Positions 24,966-34,486 of a stretch of DNA of 34,870 bases are shown here, one piece after another. Source of the stretch: JBAYJY01 sp041664945 (GTDB lineage Bacteria > UBP15 > UBA6099). The stretch is from contig JBAYJY010000029.1 in the NCBI GenBank assembly GCA_041664945.1, positions 1-34,870 of the forward strand. Reading direction: 5' to 3'. Under the pieces are notes generated by a model. It had not been told where the DNA came from, searched no databases, and saw nothing but the letters and a program-made list of their open reading frames with translations. Each line of letters opens with the position of its first letter. Positions within the stretch are counted from its first letter, which is position 1. Position numbers and translations under genes: made by a program.

Positions 24966-26825
24966 TTATTTAATATAAATTAAATATTTTTCATCTGATT
25001 TACGCAATTCCTCGATTTGAGGCCTGTATTTCTCAAGGATTTGGCGTACGCGGAACTTTAGCGTGGATGTGATATCGCCGGTTTCCGGCGACATCGGGGC
25101 GACGATCAGGAATTTTCTCGGGGTGGTGATGCTGCGCGGATTTCCAATCATTCCGGCATTCTCTTCGAGTTCATTTTTTATGGCTTCGATAATTTTTTCG
25201 TTTCTCGCGAATTCGGATGGGTCGCCTCTGTAAGGAATTCCAAGTTCTTTGCCGATCTCCTCCAGCGCTTCCGGTTCCCAAGCGAGTGAAACGACTGCGA
25301 CCGCAGATTCCCTGCCCTCGGCGTCCACCGCAGCCGCCTGCACATACTTCGTGCAGCGCAGTATGTTCGCCGCCAGTTCGTCGAGGTCCACGAACTCTCC
25401 GTTCGACATCTTGACCTGAAGTCCGCAGCGGCCGTGTACGAAAAGGAATCCATCTTCGTCGATATGGCCGATGTCGCCGGTGTGATAGTAACCGTCGACT
25501 ATCGCGCGGCGCGTTTTTGTTTCGTCTTTCAAGTACCCTTTGAAAACGTTCGGACCTTTGCAGATGATCTCGCCACGTTCGCAGGCCGGCAGCGTTCTGC
25601 GTTTGCCTGTTTCGTCTTCTTCGAGAGACAGGATTTTCACGTCGACGCCGGGAAGCGGGAACCCCACCGAACCGGACTTGCGCTTAACGAAACGTTCGAC
25701 TGAAATCACAGGCGACGTCTCGCTGATTCCGTATCCTTCAAGCACGATGAAACCGATGTTTTCGAGAATGCGCGCGTGCTCCACGTCAAGTTTCGCGGAA
25801 CCTGAAACCGCGCGTCTGAGTTTGTGCATTCCTATTTTTTTCAGAATGAGCTGCCCCAAAAGTTTTTTACGGATATGGTTTTTCAGCGGATTTTTCGAAT
25901 AGTCCGCTCCCAGATCAATAAAATCTTTTGTCAGGGCGAGAGCTTTCGACCTCATGCCTTCTGCGAACCGCTTGTAGACCATCGGCACGCCAGCGAACAG
26001 TGTCGGCTCGACTAATTTCAGGTCGTCGAGCAGCGTCGATTTGTGTGAGTACCAGATTGAGGCGCCGTTAAAGAGCGCGGCCAGAGTTACGAATCCTTGA
26101 AACGAGTGGGCCTCAGGCAGGAACGAAATCAGGCGTTCGTCGCTGTCGATCGTCATCATCTTTGACGAGCATTCCACGTTGGACAGCAGGTTGTGGTGCG
26201 AGAGCATGACGCCTTTCGGCATGCCGGTCGTGCCGGAAGTGTAAATGATGTGGGCGACTGAGTCGCGTGTAACCGCTTTCAGCCGTTCGCCGATCAGGGC
26301 GGCGTTTTCGGCGCCGTTCTTCATTATGTCGGAGAAAGGAGTTTCGTGCGGCTGGTATTTGATGTCGTCGTGAGGCATGTCCATGACTATGATCTGTTTG
26401 AGCGGAGTGTTTCCGCCGCGGTGGACCCTGCGCACGTTTTCGAGGAATGCCGGGCTGGTTATAAGTATCTCTGTTTCGCTGTCTTTAAGTTTATACTCGA
26501 CTATCTCGTCTGTTTTCACATCGTAGTCATAGAGGCCCCATGCGACGCCGCCGGCGAAAAGCGTTCCCCAGTCTCCGAAATTATATTCGGGCCTGTTTTC
26601 GGAAATGAAGGCGACTCTCTGTTCCGGCTGAAGGCCGTATTTTTCGATGAGGACTGTTCCGACGATCCGGCTTACGCGTGGGAGATCTATAAAAGAATAG
26701 ACGCCCGAATAAATGTCGCCGGGTTTTGTTTTGTAACGCAGCGCCTCTTTTTTGCCGAATAATTCGGCGGCGGTGTCTAACGCTTCAGGAATGTTTTTTG
26801 CTTGCGCTATTTTTTGGTTTAGCAT
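24966..26825 (-). CDS. Long-chain fatty acid--CoA ligase (AMP-forming)
   Basis: The enzyme activates fatty acids with ATP to acyl-AMP and then acyl-CoA. Motifs of the ANL superfamily are complete: the P-loop IIYTSGTTGMPKGVMLS, SFLPEAHSFQG, LEGYGISETSPVI, GYYHTGDIGHIDEDGFL, and a C-terminal lysine region GDITSTLKFRVRQILEKY. It is closest in appearance to the long FadD/FAA-type (COG1022-like) synthetases, with a normal length of about 619 residues. The ATG at 26825 fits the family start. The in-frame TTG at 26879 adds 18 residues rich in Cys and Leu and looks like leader. The M23 gene follows 30 nt downstream and may be co-transcribed. Confidence 0.92.
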   Translation of the reverse strand: MLNQKIAQAKNIPEALDTAAELFGKKEALRYKTKPGDIYSGVYSFIDLPRVSRIVGTVLIEKYGLQPEQRVAFISENRPEYNFGDWGTLFAGGVAWGLYDYDVKTDEIVEYKLKDSETEILITSPAFLENVRRVHRGGNTPLKQIIVMDMPHDDIKYQPHETPFSDIMKNGAENAALIGERLKAVTRDSVAHIIYTSGTTGMPKGVMLSHHNLLSNVECSSKMMTIDSDERLISFLPEAHSFQGFVTLAALFNGASIWYSHKSTLLDDLKLVEPTLFAGVPMVYKRFAEGMRSKALALTKDFIDLGADYSKNPLKNHIRKKLLGQLILKKIGMHKLRRAVSGSAKLDVEHARILENIGFIVLEGYGISETSPVISVERFVKRKSGSVGFPLPGVDVKILSLEEDETGKRRTLPACERGEIICKGPNVFKGYLKDETKTRRAIVDGYYHTGDIGHIDEDGFLFVHGRCGLQVKMSNGEFVDLDELAANILRCTKYVQAAAVDAEGRESAVAVVSLAWEPEALEEIGKELGIPYRGDPSEFARNEKIIEAIKNELEENAGMIGNPRSITTPRKFLIVAPMSPETGDITSTLKFRVRQILEKYRPQIEELRKSDEKYLIYIK

Positions 26826-26894
26826 CTCAGTCCATGCAATACACAGTTGGTTTATGAGTCGGCATAGCGGGCAGGGCAACGTTGATAGTTGTAA

Positions 26895-26923
26895 AGACTA
26901 ACACGGCGTTTCGGACACGTCAA
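26895..26923 (-). promoter_or_regulatory. Weak candidate promoter for the acyl-CoA ligase gene
   Basis: On the - strand, TTGACG (26918-26923) is followed by 17 nt and TAGTCT (26895-26900). The -35 is very good and the -10 poor. It lies in the 121-nt gap between the barrel-SLH-SPOR gene and the ligase. Confidence 0.3.
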
Positions 26924-26946
26924 GGAAAAAGGATTTAAGACGAACG

Positions 26947-29691
26947 TTATTCGGGTTGTCTGTCAGAGTCGGCTGAGTCCGGCACATATTCGTTGATGTT
27001 TTGAATCAGGTTCCAAGGGATGAAGGATTCGCCTTTCAACATGAGTTCGCCTTCAGCGTGCTTCGGCGCCTGTGATGCGTCCTGTTTTTGTTTCATCGCG
27101 GATGGAAGCGCGGCGTTTGAAATGCCGGAAGGAGCAGAGCTTGCGGGCATCATAATAATGCGCGGCTGGAAGTTTTCCGGATTGACGCTTATAACAGCCG
27201 CCTGCGCTTGGCCGAGTGAAGCGTAAGCTCCGACCGCGACATGGAGCATCATGACGCTGCCGTCCATATTTTCCGCCACGATGAACGGATTGTATTTAAG
27301 CGTTCGCAGGCGGGAAATCTCGCCCAGAGCGCTTTCCTTTGTGAGGAAGCTGCCTGAAATGACGAAGTATGACGGGCTTTGTTTGATATCCGGCGGCAGG
27401 GAGGCGATATGCGAACTCAGGGAAGTCGGCTTCTTTCCGCTTGCAGATGTTGAGCCGGTCTTGCGGCCTGTGGAAATATCAGGCTGAACTATCGGCGGGG
27501 GAATCATTTTGCCATCCGGAGAAGTAGTTTGGCTGTTCGACGGAATCTTTGAAATCAAAGCCGAAGGCGGTTTTGGCTGCGTTATTTCGGGCGACAGCGG
27601 CGGTTCGTAAGGCGGCTCGAAGTCGGCGGGGGAAAGAGATCTGAACCTGTCTATAAGCGCGGCGGTTTCGCCGTTGGTCATTTCCTTGTTCGGTTTGAAA
27701 GTAAGGTCCGGATATCCGCCCATGAGCGGTTTGCCTTCGAGCGACCGCAATCCGCGCGATGCGACGAAAATCATGGACTGCTCATCGTAGGGCAGGTCGC
27801 CGACGTCGTAGAAGAAATATTTCCTGTCGAATTCCTTCGGCGGCGTGATGGAAGCGGAGTCGAACAGATTGTGAAGCGCCTCGATGCGCGTTATCCCGGC
27901 GTCCACGAGCAGGCCTTCGAGGTAGTCGAGGTTGATGCCGAGCGGCGACAGATTGCTTTTAAGCGAATCTATCTGCGCTTTGCGTTCCTCCGGCGGTTTT
28001 GATTCTATGGAGGCGAAATTCATCGATGTGTCGACGACCGTAATGTAATCCTCAAGAGTTTTGGGAAGCAGGTCCTTGTTTGAAACGGAGAGCCGGAGTT
28101 TGTACGGGCCGGCGAGCGTGTCGGAGTCCTTCAGAGCGTCTTTCAACGCATCGTTGAGCATTGAGCGGTTGATGACCAGGCGTTTCGGCCCCGGCTTTTC
28201 GTAAGTGCCTTCCTGAAGCAGTATCGGCTGCTGTATTTTCGGCGAGATAACGTATGCTTCAGTTGTAACTGGATATGGCGTTTTGAAGTAAATGTTTATT
28301 GGAGAACTGAAAAGCCGGTTCAACTGAGTGAGGAAAAGCAGTCTGTAGAATTCCATGCGCGGCGCTTTCGCGTCCGGTTGGAAGAACTGCCTTGAAACGT
28401 CCGGATAGAAGCCTTCTTTTGAAAGCGATTCGACATAAGAACCGGCCCAGTGAGAGCCGACATCCGAAAAACTCGCTCCGGGCAGCGAAGGAATAAGCAT
28501 GATTTTCGGGTCTACCCGGAACTCCGCGATCTGAGTTGATTTTGAGGGCGCGGCGGGTTTTGGCTCGTTGGTTTCAACGTCGGCTTTCGGGGCCGGCTTA
28601 GGTTTAGGCTCTATCTTTTTTCCTGAATCATTAGCGTTGGACGAAGGGAGCGGAGTTTCGAATTGCGGTTTCGTGATTTGAGGGGTCGAAGTCGCCGGCG
28701 CCGGGACTTCCTTAACTATAAACGGCTCTTTCCAGGCGCCTTTATCCGGCTTGTAGGATAGCGTGGCGATAATCGGAGAGCCGTAGCTGTTGAGATAATT
28801 ATAGGCGGCGAGCTGGACGTCATAGTTTTCGGTTCTGACGCCGCCGCCCACTATCGCGGCCCGGTCTTTCTGGTCGCCCGCTAAGACGCCTTCCGACTGG
28901 AACCCGGCCCGCGCGGAAAATTTCTGGTTCGGCGTGTGAAATTCGGCTCCCAGATACATCATGTTGCCCGACTGAGAAGTTTCCATGTTTAAAGTCTGGT
29001 ACTTGATGATTTTAAAACCGGCTATTACATCCAGCCATTCCCGCGCCGGATATGAAATTCCGAAATTGTATATCACTGGCAGAATCGGTTTTCTTCCAAA
29101 CTGGTTTGCCGTTCCGCTAATGTTGCCGATGAGGTTTTGAATCGAAACGCTTGCACGAACCTTTTCGAATTCCTTGTAGGCGCCGATGTCGAGCGTGAAT
29201 GCCGAGCCGTTATCGCTCGGTATCGTTCTTATCATATCGCTGTATGAGGGCGTTGAATATCTGAAAGCGGAAATGGCGGCGCCCAGCATATACTGCGAAG
29301 TTCTTTTGCCGATGGTGTATGTAAACATGTCGCGGCTGGAACCCTGTTCATCGCCGGACGAAAGTGTGTACGATTGATTGGGCATTGTGTAAGAAACGAT
29401 ATAATAGCTGAGCGTTCCGGTGGCGAACTCGGGCGCCCGATAAGAGCCTAACGAGAAAATGTAACGTCTGTTTCCGACAAAGTTGATCAGGGCCGGGTTT
29501 GTGAGGTAATCCAAGGTGTCGTTGCGCGACCCGATGGAAAGGCCGCCAGTGGATGCGGAAACCGCTCCGCGTCCGTATATGTATTGACCCTCGAAGTCGG
29601 CGCGCGCCATCCGGGCTCCGGCCGCGGTAAACGCCGCCGCCGCCGCCGCGATCAACAGGATTTTGAATGCGTTATGCTTCAACAATTTCAC
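26947..29691 (-). CDS. Outer-membrane beta-barrel fused to SLH and SPOR domains
   Basis: No known family matches this 914-residue protein as a whole. Modules seen in order: a signal peptide (about 1-31, ending AARADF-like); a barrel-like domain (about 33-315) opening with an RGAVSASTGG...LTNPA pattern as in PorV/FadL-like barrels; a Pro/Lys/Glu linker (320-385); an SLH repeat (about 407-455, FSDVGSHWAGSYVESL); a region (460-597) that seems inserted into a second SLH repeat whose end is GITRIEALHNLF; another SLH repeat (626-683); a Pro/Ser linker; a SPOR-like domain (about 773-845, SYFVISGSFLTKESAL); and a tail. SLH domains bind peptidoglycan-linked polymers and SPOR binds denuded glycans, so the protein may tether the outer membrane to the wall. 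The start is GTG, with AAGGA 8 nt upstream; argS is 24 nt upstream. Confidence 0.75.
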   Translation of the reverse strand: MKLLKHNAFKILLIAAAAAAFTAAGARMARADFEGQYIYGRGAVSASTGGLSIGSRNDTLDYLTNPALINFVGNRRYIFSLGSYRAPEFATGTLSYYIVSYTMPNQSYTLSSGDEQGSSRDMFTYTIGKRTSQYMLGAAISAFRYSTPSYSDMIRTIPSDNGSAFTLDIGAYKEFEKVRASVSIQNLIGNISGTANQFGRKPILPVIYNFGISYPAREWLDVIAGFKIIKYQTLNMETSQSGNMMYLGAEFHTPNQKFSARAGFQSEGVLAGDQKDRAAIVGGGVRTENYDVQLAAYNYLNSYGSPIIATLSYKPDKGAWKEPFIVKEVPAPATSTPQITKPQFETPLPSSNANDSGKKIEPKPKPAPKADVETNEPKPAAPSKSTQIAEFRVDPKIMLIPSLPGASFSDVGSHWAGSYVESLSKEGFYPDVSRQFFQPDAKAPRMEFYRLLFLTQLNRLFSSPINIYFKTPYPVTTEAYVISPKIQQPILLQEGTYEKPGPKRLVINRSMLNDALKDALKDSDTLAGPYKLRLSVSNKDLLPKTLEDYITVVDTSMNFASIESKPPEERKAQIDSLKSNLSPLGINLDYLEGLLVDAGITRIEALHNLFDSASITPPKEFDRKYFFYDVGDLPYDEQSMIFVASRGLRSLEGKPLMGGYPDLTFKPNKEMTNGETAALIDRFRSLSPADFEPPYEPPLSPEITQPKPPSALISKIPSNSQTTSPDGKMIPPPIVQPDISTGRKTGSTSASGKKPTSLSSHIASLPPDIKQSPSYFVISGSFLTKESALGEISRLRTLKYNPFIVAENMDGSVMMLHVAVGAYASLGQAQAAVISVNPENFQPRIIMMPASSAPSGISNAALPSAMKQKQDASQAPKHAEGELMLKGESFIPWNLIQNINEYVPDSADSDRQPE

Positions 29692-29715
29692 AAGTTATTT
29701 CCTTGGCGCGCCTAT

Positions 29716-31371
29716 CTACATTTTTTCAGGGGCCGATACGCCGAGAACGCGCAGGCCGTTCCGGATAACGTTTCGCGCCGCAGTGGAAAGAGCCAGCCGC
29801 GCGCCGGACAGTTCCGGCTCCTCCGGCGCTATCACGCGCAGATCGTGATAGAAATTATGGAATGCCCCCGCGACAACCGTCAGGTAGGCGATGAGCCTGT
29901 GCGGCTCGCGTCCCGCGGCAGAGGATTGAATCTCCCACGGGTAGTCCGCTATCAGTTTCATTAAATGATATTCCCGTTCGTCGGCGAGCCGGCTGAGCGT
30001 TTCGGCGCCGCCGGGTTTCAGGCCGGCCTCCGCCGCTTTCGCTATCAGGCTGCATATCCGCGCGTGCGCATACTGCAAATAAAATAGCGGGTTGGCCTCG
30101 GATTTTTCCTTGGCAAGTTCGAGGTCGAAGTCCAGGTGGCTCTCGCGGCTCCTCGCGATGAAGAAAAATCTCGCCATGTCCGCGCCGACCTCGTCGACAA
30201 GATCGTCGATCGTAATCATTTTTCCTGCCCGCTTGGACATCTTAACGTACTCGCCGCTCTCCTTGAATCTGACGAGTTGCACTATAAGCACTTCGAGACG
30301 GTCCGGATCGTAGCCCATGGCCTGAACCGCCGATTTCATTCGGTTGATGTAGCCGTGATGGTCGGCGCCCCAGATGTCGATCACCGTGTCGAAGCCGCGC
30401 TGATATTTGTTGTTGTGGTATGCGATGTCGGCGAGAAAGTATGTCGGCCTGCCGTCGGATTTCTTAAGAACCCGGTCTTCCGTATCTTTATATTTTGTGG
30501 AAGCGAACCAGTGTGCGCCGTCTTTTTCGTAAGCCTCGCCGCGCGAGGTGAGCAGTTCCAGAGTCTGTTCAACCACGCCCTGATCATGAAGAGTGTGTTC
30601 GCGGAACCAGTTGTCGAAAACAAGGCCGATGCGTTTCAGCGTTTTTTTCTGCGCGCCCATTATCTGTTCCATCGTGAACTCGGCCATGATGGAGCGGCGT
30701 TCGCTTTCGTCCATTTTCAGGAGCGGGTCGCCGTGTGTCTCAAGCAGCGCTTTCGCCGGCTCGATTATATAGTCGCCTTTGTATTTCAATTCCTCGGGGT
30801 CGATCGTTTCGCCAAGCAGCTCGCGGCACCGCAGTTCGATGGACAGCGCGAGATTTTCAATCTGGCCGCCGATGTCGTTTACATAAAACTCGCGTTCTAC
30901 ATTGAAGCCCGCTTCTGCGAGCAGCGAAGCGAGCGCGTCTCCGAACGCGGCGAGTCGGCCGTGTCCGACAGAAAGGGGACCGGTCGGATTTGCGCTTACA
31001 AACTCCACTTGTATTCGATGTCCCGCGCCGAATTCCGTGCGGCCGTAATTATCTCCGGATTCGATTATTTCCGGGATCACGCCGCGCAGAGTTTCCGGCT
31101 TGAGTTTGAAATTGATGAAGCCGGGTTTAACCGGTTCGACTTTTTCGAACATCGAAAGATCGATGCAGGCGGCGAGTTGTTCGGCGAGTTGGAATGGCGG
31201 CTTTTTCGCCAGCTTCGCGAGCTGGAACGGCAGGTTGGTTGAGTAGTGGCCGAACTCGCGGTTTTTCGGACTTTCCAACGGAACGTCGTAGAATTTTTTA
31301 ACAGTCTCCTGCTCGATGCCGGATGCCTTAAGCGCGTCGAGAATACATTGTCTGATCTGATCGGCAAGCAT
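29716..31371 (-). CDS. argS: Arginyl-tRNA synthetase
   Basis: ArgS is a class I synthetase that charges tRNA-Arg. It shows the add-1 N-terminal domain (1-110, FGHYSTNLPFQLAK), the HIGH-like motif SANPTGPLSVGHGR (126-139), KMSKRAGK (377-384), and the C-terminal anticodon-binding domain ending LRVLGVSAPEKM, a typical ArgS close. The ATG at 31371 (551 residues) matches the family start. In-frame starts further out (to 31479) would add residues unlike the family and overlap the candidate promoter. No good ribosome site precedes the ATG, so the start is moderately certain. The barrel-SLH-SPOR gene follows 24 nt later. Confidence 0.96.
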   Translation of the reverse strand: MLADQIRQCILDALKASGIEQETVKKFYDVPLESPKNREFGHYSTNLPFQLAKLAKKPPFQLAEQLAACIDLSMFEKVEPVKPGFINFKLKPETLRGVIPEIIESGDNYGRTEFGAGHRIQVEFVSANPTGPLSVGHGRLAAFGDALASLLAEAGFNVEREFYVNDIGGQIENLALSIELRCRELLGETIDPEELKYKGDYIIEPAKALLETHGDPLLKMDESERRSIMAEFTMEQIMGAQKKTLKRIGLVFDNWFREHTLHDQGVVEQTLELLTSRGEAYEKDGAHWFASTKYKDTEDRVLKKSDGRPTYFLADIAYHNNKYQRGFDTVIDIWGADHHGYINRMKSAVQAMGYDPDRLEVLIVQLVRFKESGEYVKMSKRAGKMITIDDLVDEVGADMARFFFIARSRESHLDFDLELAKEKSEANPLFYLQYAHARICSLIAKAAEAGLKPGGAETLSRLADEREYHLMKLIADYPWEIQSSAAGREPHRLIAYLTVVAGAFHNFYHDLRVIAPEEPELSGARLALSTAARNVIRNGLRVLGVSAPEKM

Positions 31372-31478
31372 TTTGTTTGTTAAACCCGCAATTATTTCCG
31401 AAGGCTCTCTCGAACCGCCGGGAAACATCTTTCCATTGATATGACAGCCGGCGCCTGGAAACGGCGTAGGCCAATACA

Positions 31479-31508
31479 ATTTTAAGGCCGCCGCCGACCG
31501 GCGGACAA
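31479..31508 (-). promoter_or_regulatory. Candidate promoter for argS
   Basis: On the - strand, TTGTCC (31503-31508), 18 nt of very GC-rich spacer, then TAAAAT (31479-31484). It would give a leader of about 100 nt before the argS ATG at 31371. Confidence 0.4.
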
Positions 31509-31642
31509 CCTCAACCCAAAAACAATTCCAATAATAATATCATATAAATAGTTAATAATTGATACTAATTCAGTATTTTTAGAGAAATTTGGGAAGTGGC
31601 GCTGTTTTTTATAGTTCTCTCGCGCTAAGAGACGCCTAAAAC

Positions 31643-32320
31643 TCAGACGTTCGGGTTATTGTTGTCGGAAACTTTGGATGCTTGATAAGATTCTTCCACT
31701 TCCCGCAGTCTGGCTTCGGAGACGGCGCCTTTTCTAATGACGGTGATGTCGCCGTTTCTGACTGAGATGACAGTTGAATGGAGCGAGTCGCCAGTCGGGC
31801 CGCCGTCGATCGAGGCGTCGAGACGGCCGGAAAACTGCCTAAGCGCCTCGGAGCAGGTTCTTGGTTCGGGGTTGCCGGTAACGTTTGCGCTGGAAGCGGC
31901 CAGAGCGCCGCCACAGCGGCGCACCAAGTCAAGGCAAAGACCGTGCGCAGGCATTCTGAATCCGACATTGCCGGACGGCGCGAGGCCGAACGGGAACAGG
32001 CCCGGAGTGACGTCGAGAACGATGGTCAGCGGTCCCGGCCAGAATGTTTCCATGACTTTCATTGCAAGCGGACTCGGATTAACTCCATATTTCCCGAGCT
32101 TGTCGAGGTCGGAAATCAGCAATTGAAACGGCTTGCCTTTCGGACGCAGTTTGAGGTCGATGAGGAGTTGGACTCCGTTTTCGTTAGGCAGCGCGCCGAG
32201 TCCATAAACGGTCTCGGTCGGAAACAGAACGATGCCGCCGGCTATGATTTTAGCGGCGATTTCGTCTGCGCGCGACTCCCAATCATTTGTGGTTATGTTT
32301 ATCGAGCTTTTTCGAGGCAT
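31643..32320 (-). CDS. L-threonylcarbamoyladenylate synthase (TsaC/Sua5 family)
   Basis: The enzyme makes threonylcarbamoyl-AMP from threonine, bicarbonate and ATP for the t6A modification at position 37 of ANN-decoding tRNAs. The YrdC fold is recognisable by PTETVYGLGA, KLRPKGKPFQLLIS, FWPGPLTIVL, VGFRMPAH, and ALAASSANVTGNPEP with DGGPTGDSLHSTVI. At 225 residues it lacks the extra C-terminal domain of long Sua5 proteins. The start overlaps the end of prmC by 22 nt, so translation is coupled. The order prfA-prmC-sua5 is common in bacteria. Confidence 0.94.
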   Translation of the reverse strand: MPRKSSINITTNDWESRADEIAAKIIAGGIVLFPTETVYGLGALPNENGVQLLIDLKLRPKGKPFQLLISDLDKLGKYGVNPSPLAMKVMETFWPGPLTIVLDVTPGLFPFGLAPSGNVGFRMPAHGLCLDLVRRCGGALAASSANVTGNPEPRTCSEALRQFSGRLDASIDGGPTGDSLHSTVISVRNGDITVIRKGAVSEARLREVEESYQASKVSDNNNPNV

Positions 32321-33177
32321 CCTGAGATTACCCTTTCTATGCCGGACAGGTCTTTTTCGGCTTTGCAGCTTTCGAAGCCGGCGGCGCTCATCAACTCGAT
32401 CGTTTCGCCTGACTGTCCTATTCCAATTTCGAGCGCAAGCATGCCGCCCGGTTTGAGAAATGCCGGCGCTTGTTCGATTATGCGCCGCACGATATCGAGC
32501 CCGTCCGGGCCGCCGTCGAGAGCGGCGCGCGGATCGTAATTTTTCACTATTTCAGGAAGCGATTCGATGTCAGACGCCGGAATATATGGTGGGTTCGATA
32601 TAACGGCGTCGAATCGCATTTCGGTGTCGAGCGTCTCGAACAGGTCGCCGAGCGTGCAGTTGTAACGCTCATTGACGCCGAGCAGACGCGCGTTTTCCAG
32701 AGCGAGCGCTACCGCGTTTTCGGAGATGTCGGTCGCTATGCCGATGGCGTTTGGAGTCAGTTTGAGAAGCGACAGGGAGACGACGCCGGTTCCGGCGCAG
32801 AGGTCGAGAAATCCGGTCGGCGATTCCTGTTGCGGAAGAGATTTTAGAAATTGAGCTGCGATGTCCACGAGGATTTCTGTCTCTGGCCTCGGAATGAAAA
32901 CTCCGCGCGCGACTTTAAAAAGGTAAGAAAGAAACTGGGCGTCGCCGACGATAAGTTGGAGCGGTTCGCCGCCGGCGAGCCGTTTTCCTCTGATGCGAAT
33001 GGCGTCTAGTTCCAGCTCCGTGACCGGGCGGTCGAAACGCGTGTAAATATCCATGCGGCGGATTCCGAGAGTTTTAGAAACGAGAATTTCCGAAGCGAGG
33101 CGCGGTTGCTCGACATTGTGCCGTTCGAGGTAAGCGGCCATGCGTTGATGCGCGGTCATGAGGTCGAATTGCGGCAT
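32299..33177 (-). CDS. prmC: Release factor glutamine methyltransferase
   Basis: PrmC methylates the Gln of the GGQ motif in release factors 1 and 2, using SAM. The 292 residues have an N-terminal helical domain, FIPRPETEILVD (about 94-105), the SAM-binding FLDLCAGTGVVSL, and the catalytic NPPY (195-198) in AVISNPPYIPASD. AAAGG is 7 nt upstream of the ATG. It lies 13 nt after prfA, its substrate gene, and overlaps sua5. Confidence 0.96.
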   Translation of the reverse strand: MPQFDLMTAHQRMAAYLERHNVEQPRLASEILVSKTLGIRRMDIYTRFDRPVTELELDAIRIRGKRLAGGEPLQLIVGDAQFLSYLFKVARGVFIPRPETEILVDIAAQFLKSLPQQESPTGFLDLCAGTGVVSLSLLKLTPNAIGIATDISENAVALALENARLLGVNERYNCTLGDLFETLDTEMRFDAVISNPPYIPASDIESLPEIVKNYDPRAALDGGPDGLDIVRRIIEQAPAFLKPGGMLALEIGIGQSGETIELMSAAGFESCKAEKDLSGIERVISGCLEKAR

Positions 33178-33190
33178 TGCCGGGCCTTTC

Positions 33191-34267
33191 TCAAGCCACT
33201 TCCGAATCGAGATCGTGCATTTTAGAGAGCAGGGGTTCGAGCAGGTTGTCGAGGCTGCCCTCGATTATTATATCGAGTTGGTAGAGAGTGATGTCCGCGC
33301 GATGGTCGGTGACGCGGTTTTGCGGGAAATTGTAAGTGCGTATGCGTTCGCTGCGGTCTCCGGAGCCGACTTGGCTGCGGCGATCCTCGGCGATTTTTTT
33401 CTGTTGTTCTTCCTGATATTTTGCGAGCAGACGCGCGCGCAAAAGGCGCATGGCTTTCAGGCGGTTCTGGTGTTGCGATCTTTCGTCCTGACATTCGACG
33501 ACGAGGCCTGAAGGCAGATGCGTGATGCGGATGGCCGAGTCGGTTTTATTGACGTGCTGGCCGCCGGCGCCCTGAGCGCGGTAAGTGTCTATTTTAAGCT
33601 CGGTGGGGTCGATGTTAACTTCCACATCGTCCGGTTCGATAAGCAACGCTACGGTAGCGGCGGAGGTGTGAATGCGGCCGCCCGCCTCGGTGACCGGTAT
33701 GCGCTGCACGCGGTGGACCCCGCTCTCGTATTGCAGTTTGTTAAACGCGGCGTCGCCCTTGATTGAAAAAATGACTTCCTTGAATCCGCCGAGGGCGGAG
33801 GGCGATGCGCTGATGATTTCTGTTTTCCAGCCTTTATTTTCAGCGTATCTGTTGTACATGCGGAAGAGGTCGCCGCCGAAAAGAGCCGCCTCGTTGCCGC
33901 CGGTTCCGGACCTGATTTCGATAATGATCGGTCTTTTTTCAATCTTTTCAGGAGGGCGGCAGAACAGTTCGGCCGCTTCAGAGATCCGCTCAAGCTCTGC
34001 TTCGAGGCGCGTGATTTCGTCGCCGTAAAGAAGCCGCATCTCTTTATCAGTTTCGGTTTCGAGGTTATTTCTGCAATTCTTGAGTTCTTTTTCCGCCGCG
34101 TGGAACTGTTCGAGGAGTCTGTGCGGCTCGTCGAGCTGCGACATTTCCCTGCCGAGCGTTTTGAATTTCTCAAGATCGGCTGCGGCGTCGCCGGCGGAAA
34201 GCAGGCCGGACACCTCAATGTAGCGTGCGGCGCCGGTTTCGAGTTTCTTCAATATGTCTGGTTTCAT
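33191..34267 (-). CDS. prfA: Peptide chain release factor 1
   Basis: RF1 ends translation at UAA and UAG. The stop-codon reading tripeptide is PVT (191-193) in RVQRIPVTEAGGRIHTSA, the P-x-T form of RF1 rather than the SPF of RF2. The peptidyl-hydrolysis GGQ is at 235-237 (QGAGGQHVNKTDSAIRITH). The 358-residue length is normal. I start at the ATG at 34267 because the family begins here; an in-frame GTG at 34282 adds five residues, and neither has a strong ribosome site. It precedes prmC, which modifies its GGQ. Confidence 0.96.
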   Translation of the reverse strand: MKPDILKKLETGAARYIEVSGLLSAGDAAADLEKFKTLGREMSQLDEPHRLLEQFHAAEKELKNCRNNLETETDKEMRLLYGDEITRLEAELERISEAAELFCRPPEKIEKRPIIIEIRSGTGGNEAALFGGDLFRMYNRYAENKGWKTEIISASPSALGGFKEVIFSIKGDAAFNKLQYESGVHRVQRIPVTEAGGRIHTSAATVALLIEPDDVEVNIDPTELKIDTYRAQGAGGQHVNKTDSAIRITHLPSGLVVECQDERSQHQNRLKAMRLLRARLLAKYQEEQQKKIAEDRRSQVGSGDRSERIRTYNFPQNRVTDHRADITLYQLDIIIEGSLDNLLEPLLSKMHDLDSEVA

Positions 34268-34401
34268 ATTTTTTTCAGACACCGTCTATAAGCAGCAGGT
34301 CTAAGGCTTCAGTTTCAAATATATTGTTAGTTTGGTCTTTTTTTAGTTTTAGGCCAAGGGTTGATGCGCAAGCCCGAGGCCGAGTTAACAATTTATCGCC
34401 T

Positions 34402-34430
34402 CAAAAGAAAAGCTCCGCGGTTGCGGAGCT
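34402..34430 (-). terminator. Rho-independent terminator after rpmE
   Basis: An 8-bp perfect stem (AGCTCCGC, 4-nt loop, GCGGAGCT at 34411-34430) is followed on the - strand by TTTCTTTTG. A second GC-rich hairpin (CGCGCG, ATTGAA loop, CGCGCG at 34463-34480) lies between the rpmE stop codon and this terminator. It separates rpmE from prfA, so prfA needs its own promoter or readthrough. Confidence 0.85.
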
Positions 34431-34486
34431 GGTTTCTTGCACGGTTATCGCCGCAAGGCGGCCGCGCGATTGAACGCGCGTTGCCG

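Noticed and set aside
30136..31242. 368-codon rightward frame opposite argS
   Set aside because: The composition is typical of an antisense reading and there is no ribosome site; argS is certain.
31562..31580. Small hairpin followed by T residues downstream of sua5
   Set aside because: The stem has only 5 A/T-rich base pairs and the T-run is on the + strand, the wrong direction for the genes on both sides.
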